Shown piece after piece: positions 48,022 through 57,669 of a stretch of DNA of 64,000 bases; within the stretch, counting starts at the first letter, position 1; each line of letters opens with the position of its first letter. The position numbers were made by a program, and so were the translations under genes. The notes beneath the pieces were generated by a model that worked only from the letters and a program-made list of their open reading frames with translations, was not told the origin of the DNA and did no database searches. Origin of the DNA: Novosphingobium mangrovisedimenti (lineage in GTDB: Bacteria > Pseudomonadota > Alphaproteobacteria > Sphingomonadales > Sphingomonadaceae); contig NZ_JANZXA010000001.1 in NCBI RefSeq assembly GCF_025153475.1, positions 558,001 to 622,000 on the forward strand. The letters are read 5' to 3'.

Positions 48022-50668
48022 GGCTCTTCGTCACCTGCTCGCGCACATCGCGCGAAAGCGAAGGCTCGGCGGCGATCTTTTCCAGCTCGGCGCGCATCAT
48101 TGCCGCGCGAACCGATTCGATTCGCCGCCAGCGCCCCAGCGAGGGCACGAAGCGCGCGGCCGTTTGCGGATTGATCGGATCGAGCCGGCGAATCAGGTCG
48201 CCGATCAGGCGATAACCCTCGCCGCTGGCATCGTGGAACGCCTTCGGGTTCATCGCCGCGCCCATGTAGAGCGCACGCACCCGGTTGGGATTGGTCATGG
48301 TGAAATCAGGATGCTCGGCCAGCTTGCGGATGTTCGCGAGCACCTGCGGATGGAACGAGCCCGCCTGCAGCGAGAACCACTTGTCGATGACGAGCGCGTT
48401 GCCTTCGTAACGACCGTGGAATTCCGCCAGCGCCTCCTCGCGCTCTGGCACGTCCAGACTGGCAAGGACGATCAGCGCGCCCTGGCGGTCGGTCATGTTG
48501 TCCGCCGCGCGATACTGCGCATAGGCGCGGCGCGCGCCCTCTTGCGCGTTGCCGGCGGCAATCAGGGCAAGCGCCTGGTTCTTGATCTTGCGCGCGCCCC
48601 GGGCCGCGGCGTCGCGCCCATAGGGGACGGCAACGGCGCGGTCGTGCAACGCGGTCAACGCGTCGGCATATTCGCGCCCCAGCCAAGTCTTGAGCGCCTC
48701 GCGCTCGGCATGGATCGCGCCCGGATCGGCCACCAGCATCTGTTCGGCCAGATAGCTCTCGGCAGGCAGGATCATCAGTTCGCCGCGCATCAGGTCGTCG
48801 AGCGCCGGATCGGTCAGGATCGCCGCGAAGGCCTTGCCGATCGCGGCACGCGCCTCGGCCCGCGCCGCATCGCCCAGCCCCTGGCCGACCGCCGCGACGA
48901 GATGCTGCACGACGAGGCTCTGCATTGCCTCATAGCGGGCGAAGGGATCGTCGTCGCGGGCGGCAAGGAACACGAGATCCTCGTTCGCCCGCTCGATGTC
49001 GATCGAGACCGGAGCCGAGAAGCCGCGGTTGATCGAAAGCACCGGCGGCTTCGCGAATCCCTCGAAAACAAAGCTGTCGCTGGCCTTGTCGAGCACGACC
49101 AGCTGCTCGCCGGCGTGAGTGCCGCTGTCGCGGTCGAACAGGGCGATGCGCAGCGGGATCGGCATCGGCTTCTTGTCGGGCTGGCCGGGCGTGACGGGAA
49201 CGGTCTGCGAGAGACTGACCGTGGCGGTCGTGCCCTCATGGGACAGGCTGGCCGAAACCAGCGGCGTGCCGGCCTGCGAATACCACAGGCGGAACTGCGT
49301 CAGGTCGAGTCCGGCGCCGTCCTCGATCGCCTTGATGAAGTCCTCGCAGGTCGCCGCCTCGCCGTCGTGGCGCTCGAAATAGAGGTCGGTGCCTTTGCGG
49401 AACCACTCGGGCCCCGCCATGGTCCGCATCATGCGGATCACCTCGGCTCCCTTGTTGTAGACGGTTGCGGTGTAGAAGTTATTGATTTCCTGATAGGAAT
49501 CAGGACGGATCGGATGCGCCAGCGGCCCCGAATCCTCGGGAAACTGCGCCGAGCGCAGGATGCGCACGTCCTCGATCCGCTTGACCGCCTCGCTGCCCAT
49601 GTCGGCGCTGAACAGCTGGTCGCGCAGGACCGTGAAGCCTTCCTTGAGGCTGAGCTGGAACCAGTCGCGGCAGGTGATGCGGTTGCCCGACCAGTTGTGG
49701 AAGTACTCGTGCCCGATCACGCCTTCCACGGCGTCGTAGTCGCCGTCGGTCGCGGTTTCGGGGTCGGCCAGCACGTAGCGGGTATTGAAGACGTTGAGGC
49801 CCTTGTTCTCCATCGCCCCCATGTTGAAGTCGGAGACGGCGACGATGTTGAACAGGTCGAGGTCGTATTCGCGCCCGAAGACCTGCTCGTCCCACTTCAT
49901 CGAGGCGATCAGCGAATCCATCGCGTGCTGGGTGCGGCCCTCGTCGCCCGGGCGGACCCAGATGTTGAGATCGACCTCGCGGCCCGACATCGTGGTGAAG
50001 GTGGAATGATTGGCCACCAGATCACCCGCGACGAGCGCGAAGAGATAGCTCGGCTTGGGCCAGGGATCGTGCCATTCGGCCCAGTGGGCGCCGTCCGCAT
50101 CCTCGCCCTGCGCGGTGCAGTTGCCGTTGGACAGCAGGATCGGGAAAGTCGCCTTGTCACCCGTCATCCGCACCGAATAGGTCGAGAGCACGTCCGGCCT
50201 GTCGGGGAAGAAGGTGATGCGGCGGAAACCTTCCGCCTCACACTGGGTGCATAGCATGCCGTTCGAGGCGTAGAGCCCCATCAGCTTGCTGTTGGCGGCC
50301 GGGTTCACTTGCGTTTCGACCTCGACGAGGTGTTCCGCCCCCGGCAGCTCGACCAGCAGGTCCGGCCCCTCGAGACGCCAGTCGTTGATGGCCTCTCCGT
50401 CCACGCGCACGGCGAGCGCCGCGATCTGGTCGCCGTGGAGGCGCAGGGCGGTCGCGCCGGCGGCATCCGGATTGCGCACGACCTTCAGCTTCGAGACGAC
50501 CCGCGTCTCGTCGATGCCGAGCGCGAAATCGAGCGCGATCTCGGGGACCAGCCATGCCGGCGGCAGGTAATCCTCGCGGCGGATGACCGGCGGCGCCTGC
50601 GGCGGCGAAGCCGCATCGGCAACCTGCGTGTTCTCTTGGGCTTCGGTGGGTGTGCTGGCGATGTCCAT
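48014..50668 (-). CDS. pepN: Aminopeptidase N (M1 family)
   Basis: 884 residues, as in proteobacterial PepN. The exopeptidase motif G-A-M-E-N is at about 284-288 and the zinc motif H-E-Y-F-H-N-W at 320-326, with the second Glu ligand in S-L-K-E-G-F near 340. A long C-terminal helical domain follows. It trims N-terminal residues from peptides in the cytoplasm. The N-terminal 25 residues are low-complexity, so a slightly later start is possible. Confidence 0.97.
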   Translation of the reverse strand: MDIASTPTEAQENTQVADAASPPQAPPVIRREDYLPPAWLVPEIALDFALGIDETRVVSKLKVVRNPDAAGATALRLHGDQIAALAVRVDGEAINDWRLEGPDLLVELPGAEHLVEVETQVNPAANSKLMGLYASNGMLCTQCEAEGFRRITFFPDRPDVLSTYSVRMTGDKATFPILLSNGNCTAQGEDADGAHWAEWHDPWPKPSYLFALVAGDLVANHSTFTTMSGREVDLNIWVRPGDEGRTQHAMDSLIASMKWDEQVFGREYDLDLFNIVAVSDFNMGAMENKGLNVFNTRYVLADPETATDGDYDAVEGVIGHEYFHNWSGNRITCRDWFQLSLKEGFTVLRDQLFSADMGSEAVKRIEDVRILRSAQFPEDSGPLAHPIRPDSYQEINNFYTATVYNKGAEVIRMMRTMAGPEWFRKGTDLYFERHDGEAATCEDFIKAIEDGAGLDLTQFRLWYSQAGTPLVSASLSHEGTTATVSLSQTVPVTPGQPDKKPMPIPLRIALFDRDSGTHAGEQLVVLDKASDSFVFEGFAKPPVLSINRGFSAPVSIDIERANEDLVFLAARDDDPFARYEAMQSLVVQHLVAAVGQGLGDAARAEARAAIGKAFAAILTDPALDDLMRGELMILPAESYLAEQMLVADPGAIHAEREALKTWLGREYADALTALHDRAVAVPYGRDAAARGARKIKNQALALIAAGNAQEGARRAYAQYRAADNMTDRQGALIVLASLDVPEREEALAEFHGRYEGNALVIDKWFSLQAGSFHPQVLANIRKLAEHPDFTMTNPNRVRALYMGAAMNPKAFHDASGEGYRLIGDLIRRLDPINPQTAARFVPSLGRWRRIESVRAAMMRAELEKIAAEPSLSRDVREQVTKSLG

Positions 50669-50803
50669 GAGTGTCTAATTAGCCCTTCGCGATGCGATTG
50701 CCAGCAGGACCAGCGCGAATTTTGCCGCCATCGCGGAGAAAGCCGCAACCGGAACCGCGAGGAACGGTTCAATCCTGCCCGGAAAGCCTCTAGACACACG
50801 GCC

Positions 50804-51649
50804 ATGCCCCGCATGTTCATCTTCGGCCTTGGCTATACCGCGCAAGTGATCGCAGCCCGTCTGGAAGCGCGCGGTTGGGAAATCGTCTCGACCGGCCATG
50901 AAGGCACGCTGGCCTTCGACGACGAAGGGTCCGTCCGCGTGGCCATCACCGATGCCGATCACGTCTTGTCGTCGGTACCGCCGGGTCGCGAGGCACGCGG
51001 GGAACCGCTCGATGCGGTCCTTGAACGCTACGGCGACGCGCTGAAAGGCAAGGCCCTGTCCTACCTCTCCTCCACCGGCGTCTATGGCGATGCCGGCGGC
51101 GCCTGGGTCGACGAGAGTGCGCCCGTCGGCACGGGCCGGCGCACGACGCGCAGCGAGGCGGACGCGGCGTGGCTGACGCTCGGGGCGCGGGTCTATCGCC
51201 TTCCCGGCATATATGGCCCCGGACGCTCCATGCTGGAACGCGTTGTGGAAGGCCGCGCGCATCGCATCGACCTGCCGGGGCAGGTCTTCAGCCGCGTCCA
51301 TGTCGAGGACATCGCCGCCGGCGTCATCGCCGGGCTGCAGGCGCCGCCCGGCGCCTACAACCTCGCCGACGACCTGCCCTGCAGCCAGAACCGCGTGGTG
51401 GAGGAAGCCTGCCGCCTGCTCGGCATCGCGCCGCCGCCGCTGCGGACGCTGGAGGAAGCCGGTCTCTCGCCCATGGCGCGCGGCTTCTATGCCGAGAACC
51501 GGCGCGTCGCCAACGGCAAGGCAAGGCGCGTGCTGGGCTGGCGCCCGCGCTATCCCGACTACGCGGCAGGCTTGCGCGCGCTCAGGGCGACGATGAGCCC
51601 CACCATCGCCAGCATGGCCCCCGAAACGGCGACAGGCGTCCAGCGGTAA
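50804..51649 (+). CDS. NAD(P)-dependent SDR-type epimerase/dehydratase family protein
   Basis: 281 residues from the ATG at 50804. A Rossmann N-terminus F-I-F-G-L-G-Y-T-A near 5-13, then S-Y-L-S-S-T-G-V-Y-G-D near 87-97 (family S-T-x-x-x-Y-like) and L-P-G-I-Y-G-P-G near 132. Resembles the YeeZ-like nucleoside-diphosphate-sugar epimerase group. The C-terminus overlaps the oppositely oriented transporter gene by 91 bp (51559-51649). Confidence 0.85.
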   Translation: MPRMFIFGLGYTAQVIAARLEARGWEIVSTGHEGTLAFDDEGSVRVAITDADHVLSSVPPGREARGEPLDAVLERYGDALKGKALSYLSSTGVYGDAGGAWVDESAPVGTGRRTTRSEADAAWLTLGARVYRLPGIYGPGRSMLERVVEGRAHRIDLPGQVFSRVHVEDIAAGVIAGLQAPPGAYNLADDLPCSQNRVVEEACRLLGIAPPPLRTLEEAGLSPMARGFYAENRRVANGKARRVLGWRPRYPDYAAGLRALRATMSPTIASMAPETATGVQR

Positions 51650-52473
51650 CCTTCCAGCACCGTGGAAAGCAGCATCGCGATCATGATCACCACGACGCCG
51701 TTGTAAGCCGCCTTGCCGGCACCGAGCTGGCGGATCAGCGTGTAGTAGAGCGGAAACGTCACCACCGAACCGAACAGCGCGAGATAGCCGGTGCCGAGCC
51801 AGTACCCCGCGCTTACCGGCACGACCGGCGGCCCTGCCGTCACCCAGGCAATGGCGACATCGCACGCCGTCCCGTAGAGCATGGCCCAGGCCAGCAGGCT
51901 CACCATCGGCAGCCGCTGCCCGGTCTCGTTCGCCTGGATCACATTGGACACCGAAGCGCAGAGCATCGCGACGAGCGCGAAACCGACGCCAAGATACACC
52001 TTGCCCTGCACCGGCGCCTCGCGCGCCTCGTGCAGCAGGAGCAGCGCGATACCGGCAATCGCGATCACGCTGCCGACGATGAAACGCCGCGTGACCGCCT
52101 GCTGGAGCAATACGCGCGCCAGAAGGGCATTGGGCACCAGCATCAGCCCCAGCATGACCGCGACGATGCCCGATGTCAGATGCAGTTCGGCGCGATAGAC
52201 GAAATTGTAGTTCCCGCAGAACTGCGTCACGCCTACCACGACGGCAAGCGCTTGTCCGGCCGGTCCCAGCCTGAGGCTCTTGCCCATGAGCAGCGCGACC
52301 AGAAACATCGCCGGGGTCGCGAGCAGGAAACGCCACGCGACCGACCAGCTTGCCGGCACGCCGTCGATCTGCCCGGTGATGACCCACCAGGTCGATCCCC
52401 AGATCAGCGAAACCAGCAGGAACGGCAGCGCCACCGCCGGGCGCAGTATCGGGAGCGAAACATCCCCGCTCAT
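51559..52473 (-). CDS. EamA/RhaT-family transporter (DMT superfamily)
   Basis: 304 residues from the ATG at 52473 (preceded by AGGAAC). Ten hydrophobic segments in two EamA repeats; typical starts F-L-L-V-S-L-I-W-G-S-T-W near 20 and V-G-F-A-L-V-A-M near 160. These export amino acids or metabolites; the substrate cannot be read from sequence. Ends 91 bp inside the convergent epimerase gene and follows the PLP lyase gene by 10 bp, suggesting co-transcription. Confidence 0.92.
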   Translation of the reverse strand: MSGDVSLPILRPAVALPFLLVSLIWGSTWWVITGQIDGVPASWSVAWRFLLATPAMFLVALLMGKSLRLGPAGQALAVVVGVTQFCGNYNFVYRAELHLTSGIVAVMLGLMLVPNALLARVLLQQAVTRRFIVGSVIAIAGIALLLLHEAREAPVQGKVYLGVGFALVAMLCASVSNVIQANETGQRLPMVSLLAWAMLYGTACDVAIAWVTAGPPVVPVSAGYWLGTGYLALFGSVVTFPLYYTLIRQLGAGKAAYNGVVVIMIAMLLSTVLEGYRWTPVAVSGAMLAMVGLIVALSARKPAA

Positions 52474-52483
52474 GACCGGTTCC

Positions 52484-53485
52484 TCACAAGCGGGAAAGGG
52501 CTTGCGCCAGCGCCGAGACGTGCTCGTCGCGCGCATCCCAGGACATGACCAGCCGCGCCGCGTCATCGCCCCAGTCGTAGAACCCGAAACCCTGCCCGCG
52601 CAGCGCTTCGCGCTCGTCGGCAGTGCAGGACAGGAACACCTCGTTAGCCTCGACCGGATGCAGTAACCGGTTCCCCGCGGCACCGGCGATTTCCGCCGCC
52701 GCGGCATTGGTGGCGGCGGCATTGTCGAGCCACAGATCGCCTTCCAGCATGGCCAGGATCTGCGCGGCCATGAACCGGCCCTTGGACTGCAGGTGCCCGG
52801 CGCGCTTGCGGCGATAGCGGATCATCCGCGCGGCCTCGGGATCGAAGAAGACGATGGCTTCCGCCCCCAGCCCGCCGTTCTTCACGAAGCCGAAGCTGAG
52901 CGCATCGACACCGGCGCAGGCCTCGCCCGGCGCGCAGCCCAGGAAGGCAACGGCATTGCCGAAACGGGCGCCATCCATGTGCATCCCCAGCCCGCGCGCC
53001 TTTGCCAGTGCAGCCAGCGCCCGGACTTCCTGCGGCCGATAGACGCAGCCGTATTCACTGGCCTGCGTGATCGAGATCGCATGCGGCTGGACCTGATGGA
53101 CATCATCACGGATCGGATCGATCACCGCACCGACGCTTTCCGGCGTGACCTTGGCGCTCTCGCCATCGGCCAGCAGCAACTTGGCGCCGTGCAGGAAGAA
53201 TCCGGGCGCTCCCGCCTCGTCCATCTCGATATGCGCCTCGCGGTGACAGACGACGCCGCCATGCGGCTGGACCATCGACGCCAGCGCAAGGCAGTTCGCC
53301 GCCGTTCCGGTCGCCACCCAGAGCGCCGCGCACTCGCGCCCGAACAGCGCTGAAAAGGCGCCGTCGAGTTCGCGGCTCAGCGCATCGTTGTCGTAGGGCG
53401 AATCGGCCACATCGGCCGCCATCATGGCCTTCCAGACGGCGGGATGGACGGCGGCGGCATTGTCTGAAAGGAACTGCATGGCCAT
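52484..53485 (-). CDS. Low-specificity L-threonine aldolase / beta-eliminating lyase family
   Basis: 333 residues, PLP fold type I. The N-terminal F-L-S-D-N-A-A-A-V-H-P is typical. The PLP lysine is likely in S-F-G-F-V-K-N-G-G-L-G-A-E-A near 199-212, with H-M-D-G-A-R-F-G-N-A near 170-179 also matching the family. It cleaves L-threonine or L-allo-threonine to glycine and acetaldehyde. In a probable operon with the EamA transporter downstream. Confidence 0.9.
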   Translation of the reverse strand: MAMQFLSDNAAAVHPAVWKAMMAADVADSPYDNDALSRELDGAFSALFGRECAALWVATGTAANCLALASMVQPHGGVVCHREAHIEMDEAGAPGFFLHGAKLLLADGESAKVTPESVGAVIDPIRDDVHQVQPHAISITQASEYGCVYRPQEVRALAALAKARGLGMHMDGARFGNAVAFLGCAPGEACAGVDALSFGFVKNGGLGAEAIVFFDPEAARMIRYRRKRAGHLQSKGRFMAAQILAMLEGDLWLDNAAATNAAAAEIAGAAGNRLLHPVEANEVFLSCTADEREALRGQGFGFYDWGDDAARLVMSWDARDEHVSALAQALSRL

Positions 53486-53571
53486 ATGCCCTGCGAGGCG
53501 GCGAGCCCGGCGTCAAGCGTGCTCGTCGCGCCCCCCGGAAATGGCCCCGAAAACGGTTAGGAGACAGGCCC

Positions 53572-53862
53572 ATGGTCGGCGTGACCATCACCAAGCACGA
53601 AAACGAATCGACCGGCGAATATCACGCCCACGTGGCCGACAACGACGCCATCGGCCGGCTGACATGGACCGAACGCAACGGGGTGCGCTATGCCGAGCAT
53701 ACGCTGGTCCCCCCGGTCATCGGCGGCCGCGGCGTTGCCGGCCGGCTGGTGGAAGCCATGGTGGCCGATGCGCGCGAGAACGATTTCAAGATCGAATCGG
53801 TATGCAGCTATGTGGTCGCCGCATTCAAACGCCATCCGGAATGGGCGGACGTGAAGGCCTGA
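53572..53862 (+). CDS. Small GNAT-like N-acetyltransferase (YjdJ/COG2388 type)
   Basis: 96 residues. Compact GNAT core: an acceptor-side R-L-T-W-T-E-R near 29, H-T-L-V-P-P-V-I-G-G-R-G-V-A-G-R-L-V near 43-60 with the acetyl-CoA R/Q-x-x-G-x-G/A loop, then S-V-C-S-Y-V-V near 76 and W-A-D-V at the end. Substrate unknown. Convergent with the hydantoinase gene across a palindromic repeat. Confidence 0.88.
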   Translation: MVGVTITKHENESTGEYHAHVADNDAIGRLTWTERNGVRYAEHTLVPPVIGGRGVAGRLVEAMVADARENDFKIESVCSYVVAAFKRHPEWADVKA

Positions 53863-53885
53863 GCGCGCTCAGCTATATTTCATTA

Positions 53886-53963
53886 CGTCGTCCCAGCGCA
53901 GGCTGGGACCGCTGGCGTGCAAGCGCGAGGTCGAGAACGATCCCAGCCTGCGTTGGGATGACG
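53886..53963. repeat. Inverted REPIN-like element at a convergent gene junction
   Basis: Two 25-bp arms (53886-53910 and 53939-53963) are complementary at 22 of 25 positions, separated by 28 bp. The arms contain CCCAGCGCAGGCTGGGA, a palindrome family I recall as common in sphingomonads. It occupies the whole gap between the GNAT and hydantoinase stops and may act as a bidirectional terminator. Confidence 0.75.
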
Positions 53964-53967
53964 AGCT

Positions 53968-56900
53968 CTAGGGTGACGGCTCCGGCAAGACCGCGCCGTA
54001 GCCGCCACCGCCCGGCGTCTCGATCACGAAGACATCACCCGCCGACAGGCTGACCGAAGCCGTCGCGCCCAGCGCCTCCACCGTGCCGTCGGTCCGCTCG
54101 ATCCGGTTGCGCCCCGGCGCGCCATCTGCGCCGCCGGCCAGCCCGAACGGCGCGAACTCGCGGCGATTGGCGAGAATGCCGGCATGCATCGGTTCGAGAA
54201 AGCGTACGCGCCGCACCGCACCGTCGCCCCCCGGATGTGCCCCCTTGCCGCCCGAGCCGCGCCGGATCGCGAATTCCTCCAGCAGTACCGGGAAATTGCT
54301 TTCCAGCACTTCGGGATCGGTCAGGCGGCTGTTGGTCATGTGCGTCTGGACGACGCTGGTGCCATCGAAGTCCGGCCCCGCGCCGGAACCGCCCGCGATC
54401 GTCTCGTAGTACTGGCGGATGGCATCGCCGAAGGTGAAGTTGTTCATCGTCCCCTGCGAGGCGGCCATCGCGCCCAGAGCGGCGAACAGGGCATCGGTAA
54501 TCGCCTGGCTGGTCTCGACATTGCCGGCGACCACCGCCGCCGGGGCCTGCGGGTGCAGCATCGAACCTTCGGGCACCTCGATCACGATCGGCCGCAGGCA
54601 GCCCTCGTTCATCGGCACCGCATCGTCGAGCAGCGTGCGCACGACATAGAGCACGGCGGCCCGCACCACCGGCAGCGGCGCATTGAAATTGTCGGGAAGC
54701 TGGGCGCTGGTGCCGGTGAAGTCGATCGTCGCCGCGCGTGCCTTCCGGTCGATCGTGACCGACACCGCAATGCGCGCGCCATTGTCCATGGGCACGGTGA
54801 AGCGGCCATCCGAAAGCCGGTCGATCAGCGCCCGCACCGCCTCCTCGGCATTGTCCTGGGCATGGGCCATGTAGGCATCGACCACCGCCCTGCCCTGCTC
54901 GGCGGCCACACGCCGCAGCTCGGACGCGCCCCGTGCGCACGAGGCGACCTGCGCGCGCAGGTCGGCGAGGTTCTGGTCGATGGCACGCGAGGGATAAGGT
55001 CCCGAAGCCAGCCGCGCGCGAATCTCCTCTTCCAGCAATACGCCGCGATCGACCAGCAGCACATTGTCGAGCAGCACGCCTTCGTCTTCGAGCGTCCGGC
55101 TGCCCGGCGGCATCGAACCGGGGCTGATCCCGCCAATGTCCGCATGGTGCCCGCGTGCGGCGACGAACCACGCCGGTGCGGTGTCGTCGTCTTCGGCGAA
55201 GACCGGCATCACCACGGTGACATCGGGCAGGTGGGTGCCGCCGTCGTAGGGCGCATTGAGCACATAGGCATCGCCGTGCAGCAGCCCGCGCCCGTCGCCG
55301 GCACGGCGCCGCAGCACCGTGCGCACGCTTTCGCCCATCGAGCCGAGATGCACCGGCATGTGCGGCGCATTGGCGACGAGGTTGCCCGCACGGTCGAACA
55401 CGGCGCAGGAGAAGTCGAGCCGTTCGCGGATGTTGACCGAGCTGGCGCTGAACTGCAGCGCCGCGCCCATTTCCTCGGCAATGGCCATGAACAGCGCGCT
55501 CATGATCTCCAGCCGCACCGGATCGCACCCGGTACCGGAAGCCACCACCGCCTGCTGCGGGGCCTTGCGGGTCAGCACCAGGTTGCCGATGGCATCGACG
55601 CACATGGCCCAGCCGGGTTCGACCACCGTGGTCGAGACATCGTCGACGACCAGCAACGGCCCTTCGGCGGCAAATCCCTCGGCCAGCCCCTCGCGCAGAT
55701 AGAGCGGAACGGCATGCGCCGCGCCGTCGGTCCAGATGGTGACCTGCCCGGCGGGCGGTGCGGAAACCAGAGGCAGCGCCAGCATGGCCCCGCCTCCGCC
55801 ATGCCCCCCTGCGATCGCCTCCACCCGCAGCGTTTCCGCGATGAGTTTCTCGCCCGCGCCGAACCCGAAGCGCCGCTGCCAGCCTTCGCGGAAACCCTCG
55901 CGCATCTCTTCCGCAGTACCGACCGGCACTTCGACGGTATTGTCGCTGCCACCGGGGCGGATCGCCAGCGTGGCCTCGGTACGGATCGACGCAGCGGGAA
56001 GGCCCTGCGCTTCCAGCCCCGCCCGCGCCGCGCCGCCAAGATCCGCGACGGCGCTCTCGATGGCGGCCATTCCGTCCGCGTCGAGCGGCACCGCCAGCGT
56101 GCGCTGCTGCAGGAACCTGCGGTCCGCCAGCCCCATGCCATAGGCCGAAAGCACCGAGGCGAGCGGGTGGCACAGCACCGTTTCGATGCCCAGCGCATCG
56201 GCCACCTTGCAGGCATGCTGCCCGCCCGCTCCGCCGAAAGTGACGAGCGCGGCACGCGTGACGTCATGGCCTCGCCGCAGCGAGACCGTCTTGATCGCAT
56301 TGGCCATGCTGGCCACGGCGATTTCGAGGAAACCTTCCGCTGCCGCTTCGCGCGACAGCTCCCGTCCCGTCGCCGCGCGGACATCGGCCAGCACCGCATC
56401 CATCCGCTCGCGCGCGGCATCGAGCGAGAGCGACTCGTCGCCGGCGGGGCCGAAGACATGCGGGAAATGGGCCGGACGCAGCTTGCCGAGCAGCAGGTTG
56501 CAGTCGGTCACCGCCAGCGGCCCGCCACGCCGATAGCAGGCGGGTCCCGGGACAGCCCCCGCGCTTTCGGGTCCGACGAGGAAACGCGCGCCGTCGAAGT
56601 GGCAGATCGATCCGCCACCCGCCGCCACCGTCTCGATCCGCATCATCGGCGTGCGCACCCGCGCACCGGCCACCCGCGTCTCGCTGTCGCGCTCGTACTG
56701 CCCGGCATAGTAAGACACATCGGTGGAGGTACCGCCCATGTCGAAGCCGATGACGCGGTCGAACCCGGCCTCCTTCGCCACGGCCGCCATGCCGACGATC
56801 CCGCCTGCGGGCCCCGAGAGGATCGCATCCTTGCCACGAAAGGCCGCGCCGGCGGTCAGGCCGCCGCTCGACTGCATATAGAGCGCATCGACGCGCAGCC

Positions 56901-57582
56901 CCAGCCCCGCCTCCAGCCCGGAGACGTAGCGACGCAGCACCGGCGAGAGATTGGCGTCCACCACGGTGGTATCCCCGCGCGCGATCAGCTTGATGAGCGG
57001 GGCAACCTCGTGGCTGACCGAGACCTGCGCGAAGCCCACCTCACGCGCGATGTCCGCCAGCCGCACCTCGTGCGCGGTATGGCGATAGCCGTGCATCAGC
57101 ACCACGGCGACGGCGCGCAAGCCCTGTTCGAAGAAATGCCGCAACCCTTCGCGCGCCGCATCCTCATCCAGCGGGCGATAGACGGTGCCATCAGCGCCCA
57201 CCCGCTCGTCGATTTCCAGCGTGGCGGCATGGAGCGGTTCGGGCAGCACGATATGGCGTGCGAAGATGTCGGGCCTCTCCTGCGTACCGATCCGCAAGGC
57301 ATCGCCGAAGCCCCGGGTGATCGCCAGCAGCACCGGCTCGCCCTTGCCTTCGAGCAGGGCGTTGGTGGCGACCGTGGTGCCCAGCCGCAGTTCCGCGGAC
57401 GGCAGATCGCCCTCGCCCACGCCGGTGAGGCGCCGCATGGCCTCGACTGCCGCGTCGTCGTAGCGGCCCGGATCCTCGCTCAGCAGCTTGAGCCGCTCGA
57501 ACCGGCCATCGGGCGCACGCGCCACGACATCGGTAAAGGTCCCGCCGCGATCGACCCAGAATTGCCAGCGCTGATCCGTCAT
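53968..57582 (-). CDS. Fused hydantoinase A/B family protein (5-oxoprolinase-like)
   Basis: 1204 residues, the usual length for the fused enzyme. N-terminal HydA-type ATPase: V-D-R-G-G-T-F-T-D-V near 10-19, G-T-T-V-A-T-N-A-L near 66-74 and G-F-D-M-G-G-T-S-T-D near 275. C-terminal HydB half from about 680, with N-A-P-H-M-P-V-H-L-G-S-M near 730 and G-G-G-G-Y-G near the end. ATP-dependent opening of 5-oxoproline or hydantoin rings. Transcribed alone; ends at the 53886-53963 repeat. Confidence 0.94.
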   Translation of the reverse strand: MTDQRWQFWVDRGGTFTDVVARAPDGRFERLKLLSEDPGRYDDAAVEAMRRLTGVGEGDLPSAELRLGTTVATNALLEGKGEPVLLAITRGFGDALRIGTQERPDIFARHIVLPEPLHAATLEIDERVGADGTVYRPLDEDAAREGLRHFFEQGLRAVAVVLMHGYRHTAHEVRLADIAREVGFAQVSVSHEVAPLIKLIARGDTTVVDANLSPVLRRYVSGLEAGLGLRVDALYMQSSGGLTAGAAFRGKDAILSGPAGGIVGMAAVAKEAGFDRVIGFDMGGTSTDVSYYAGQYERDSETRVAGARVRTPMMRIETVAAGGGSICHFDGARFLVGPESAGAVPGPACYRRGGPLAVTDCNLLLGKLRPAHFPHVFGPAGDESLSLDAARERMDAVLADVRAATGRELSREAAAEGFLEIAVASMANAIKTVSLRRGHDVTRAALVTFGGAGGQHACKVADALGIETVLCHPLASVLSAYGMGLADRRFLQQRTLAVPLDADGMAAIESAVADLGGAARAGLEAQGLPAASIRTEATLAIRPGGSDNTVEVPVGTAEEMREGFREGWQRRFGFGAGEKLIAETLRVEAIAGGHGGGGAMLALPLVSAPPAGQVTIWTDGAAHAVPLYLREGLAEGFAAEGPLLVVDDVSTTVVEPGWAMCVDAIGNLVLTRKAPQQAVVASGTGCDPVRLEIMSALFMAIAEEMGAALQFSASSVNIRERLDFSCAVFDRAGNLVANAPHMPVHLGSMGESVRTVLRRRAGDGRGLLHGDAYVLNAPYDGGTHLPDVTVVMPVFAEDDDTAPAWFVAARGHHADIGGISPGSMPPGSRTLEDEGVLLDNVLLVDRGVLLEEEIRARLASGPYPSRAIDQNLADLRAQVASCARGASELRRVAAEQGRAVVDAYMAHAQDNAEEAVRALIDRLSDGRFTVPMDNGARIAVSVTIDRKARAATIDFTGTSAQLPDNFNAPLPVVRAAVLYVVRTLLDDAVPMNEGCLRPIVIEVPEGSMLHPQAPAAVVAGNVETSQAITDALFAALGAMAASQGTMNNFTFGDAIRQYYETIAGGSGAGPDFDGTSVVQTHMTNSRLTDPEVLESNFPVLLEEFAIRRGSGGKGAHPGGDGAVRRVRFLEPMHAGILANRREFAPFGLAGGADGAPGRNRIERTDGTVEALGATASVSLSAGDVFVIETPGGGGYGAVLPEPSP

Positions 57583-57669
57583 AGGGCGCCCTCATGCCAA
57601 GGGTGCGCGAGGATGCCTAGGGCGCTTGGGCAAATTCCGACGCCGGGTCGCGATGTGCGGCAGCTTTGC

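Noticed and set aside
47813..50254. 813-codon plus-strand frame opposite pepN
   Set aside because: Antisense shadow of pepN, whose G-A-M-E-N and H-E-Y-F-H motifs are intact.
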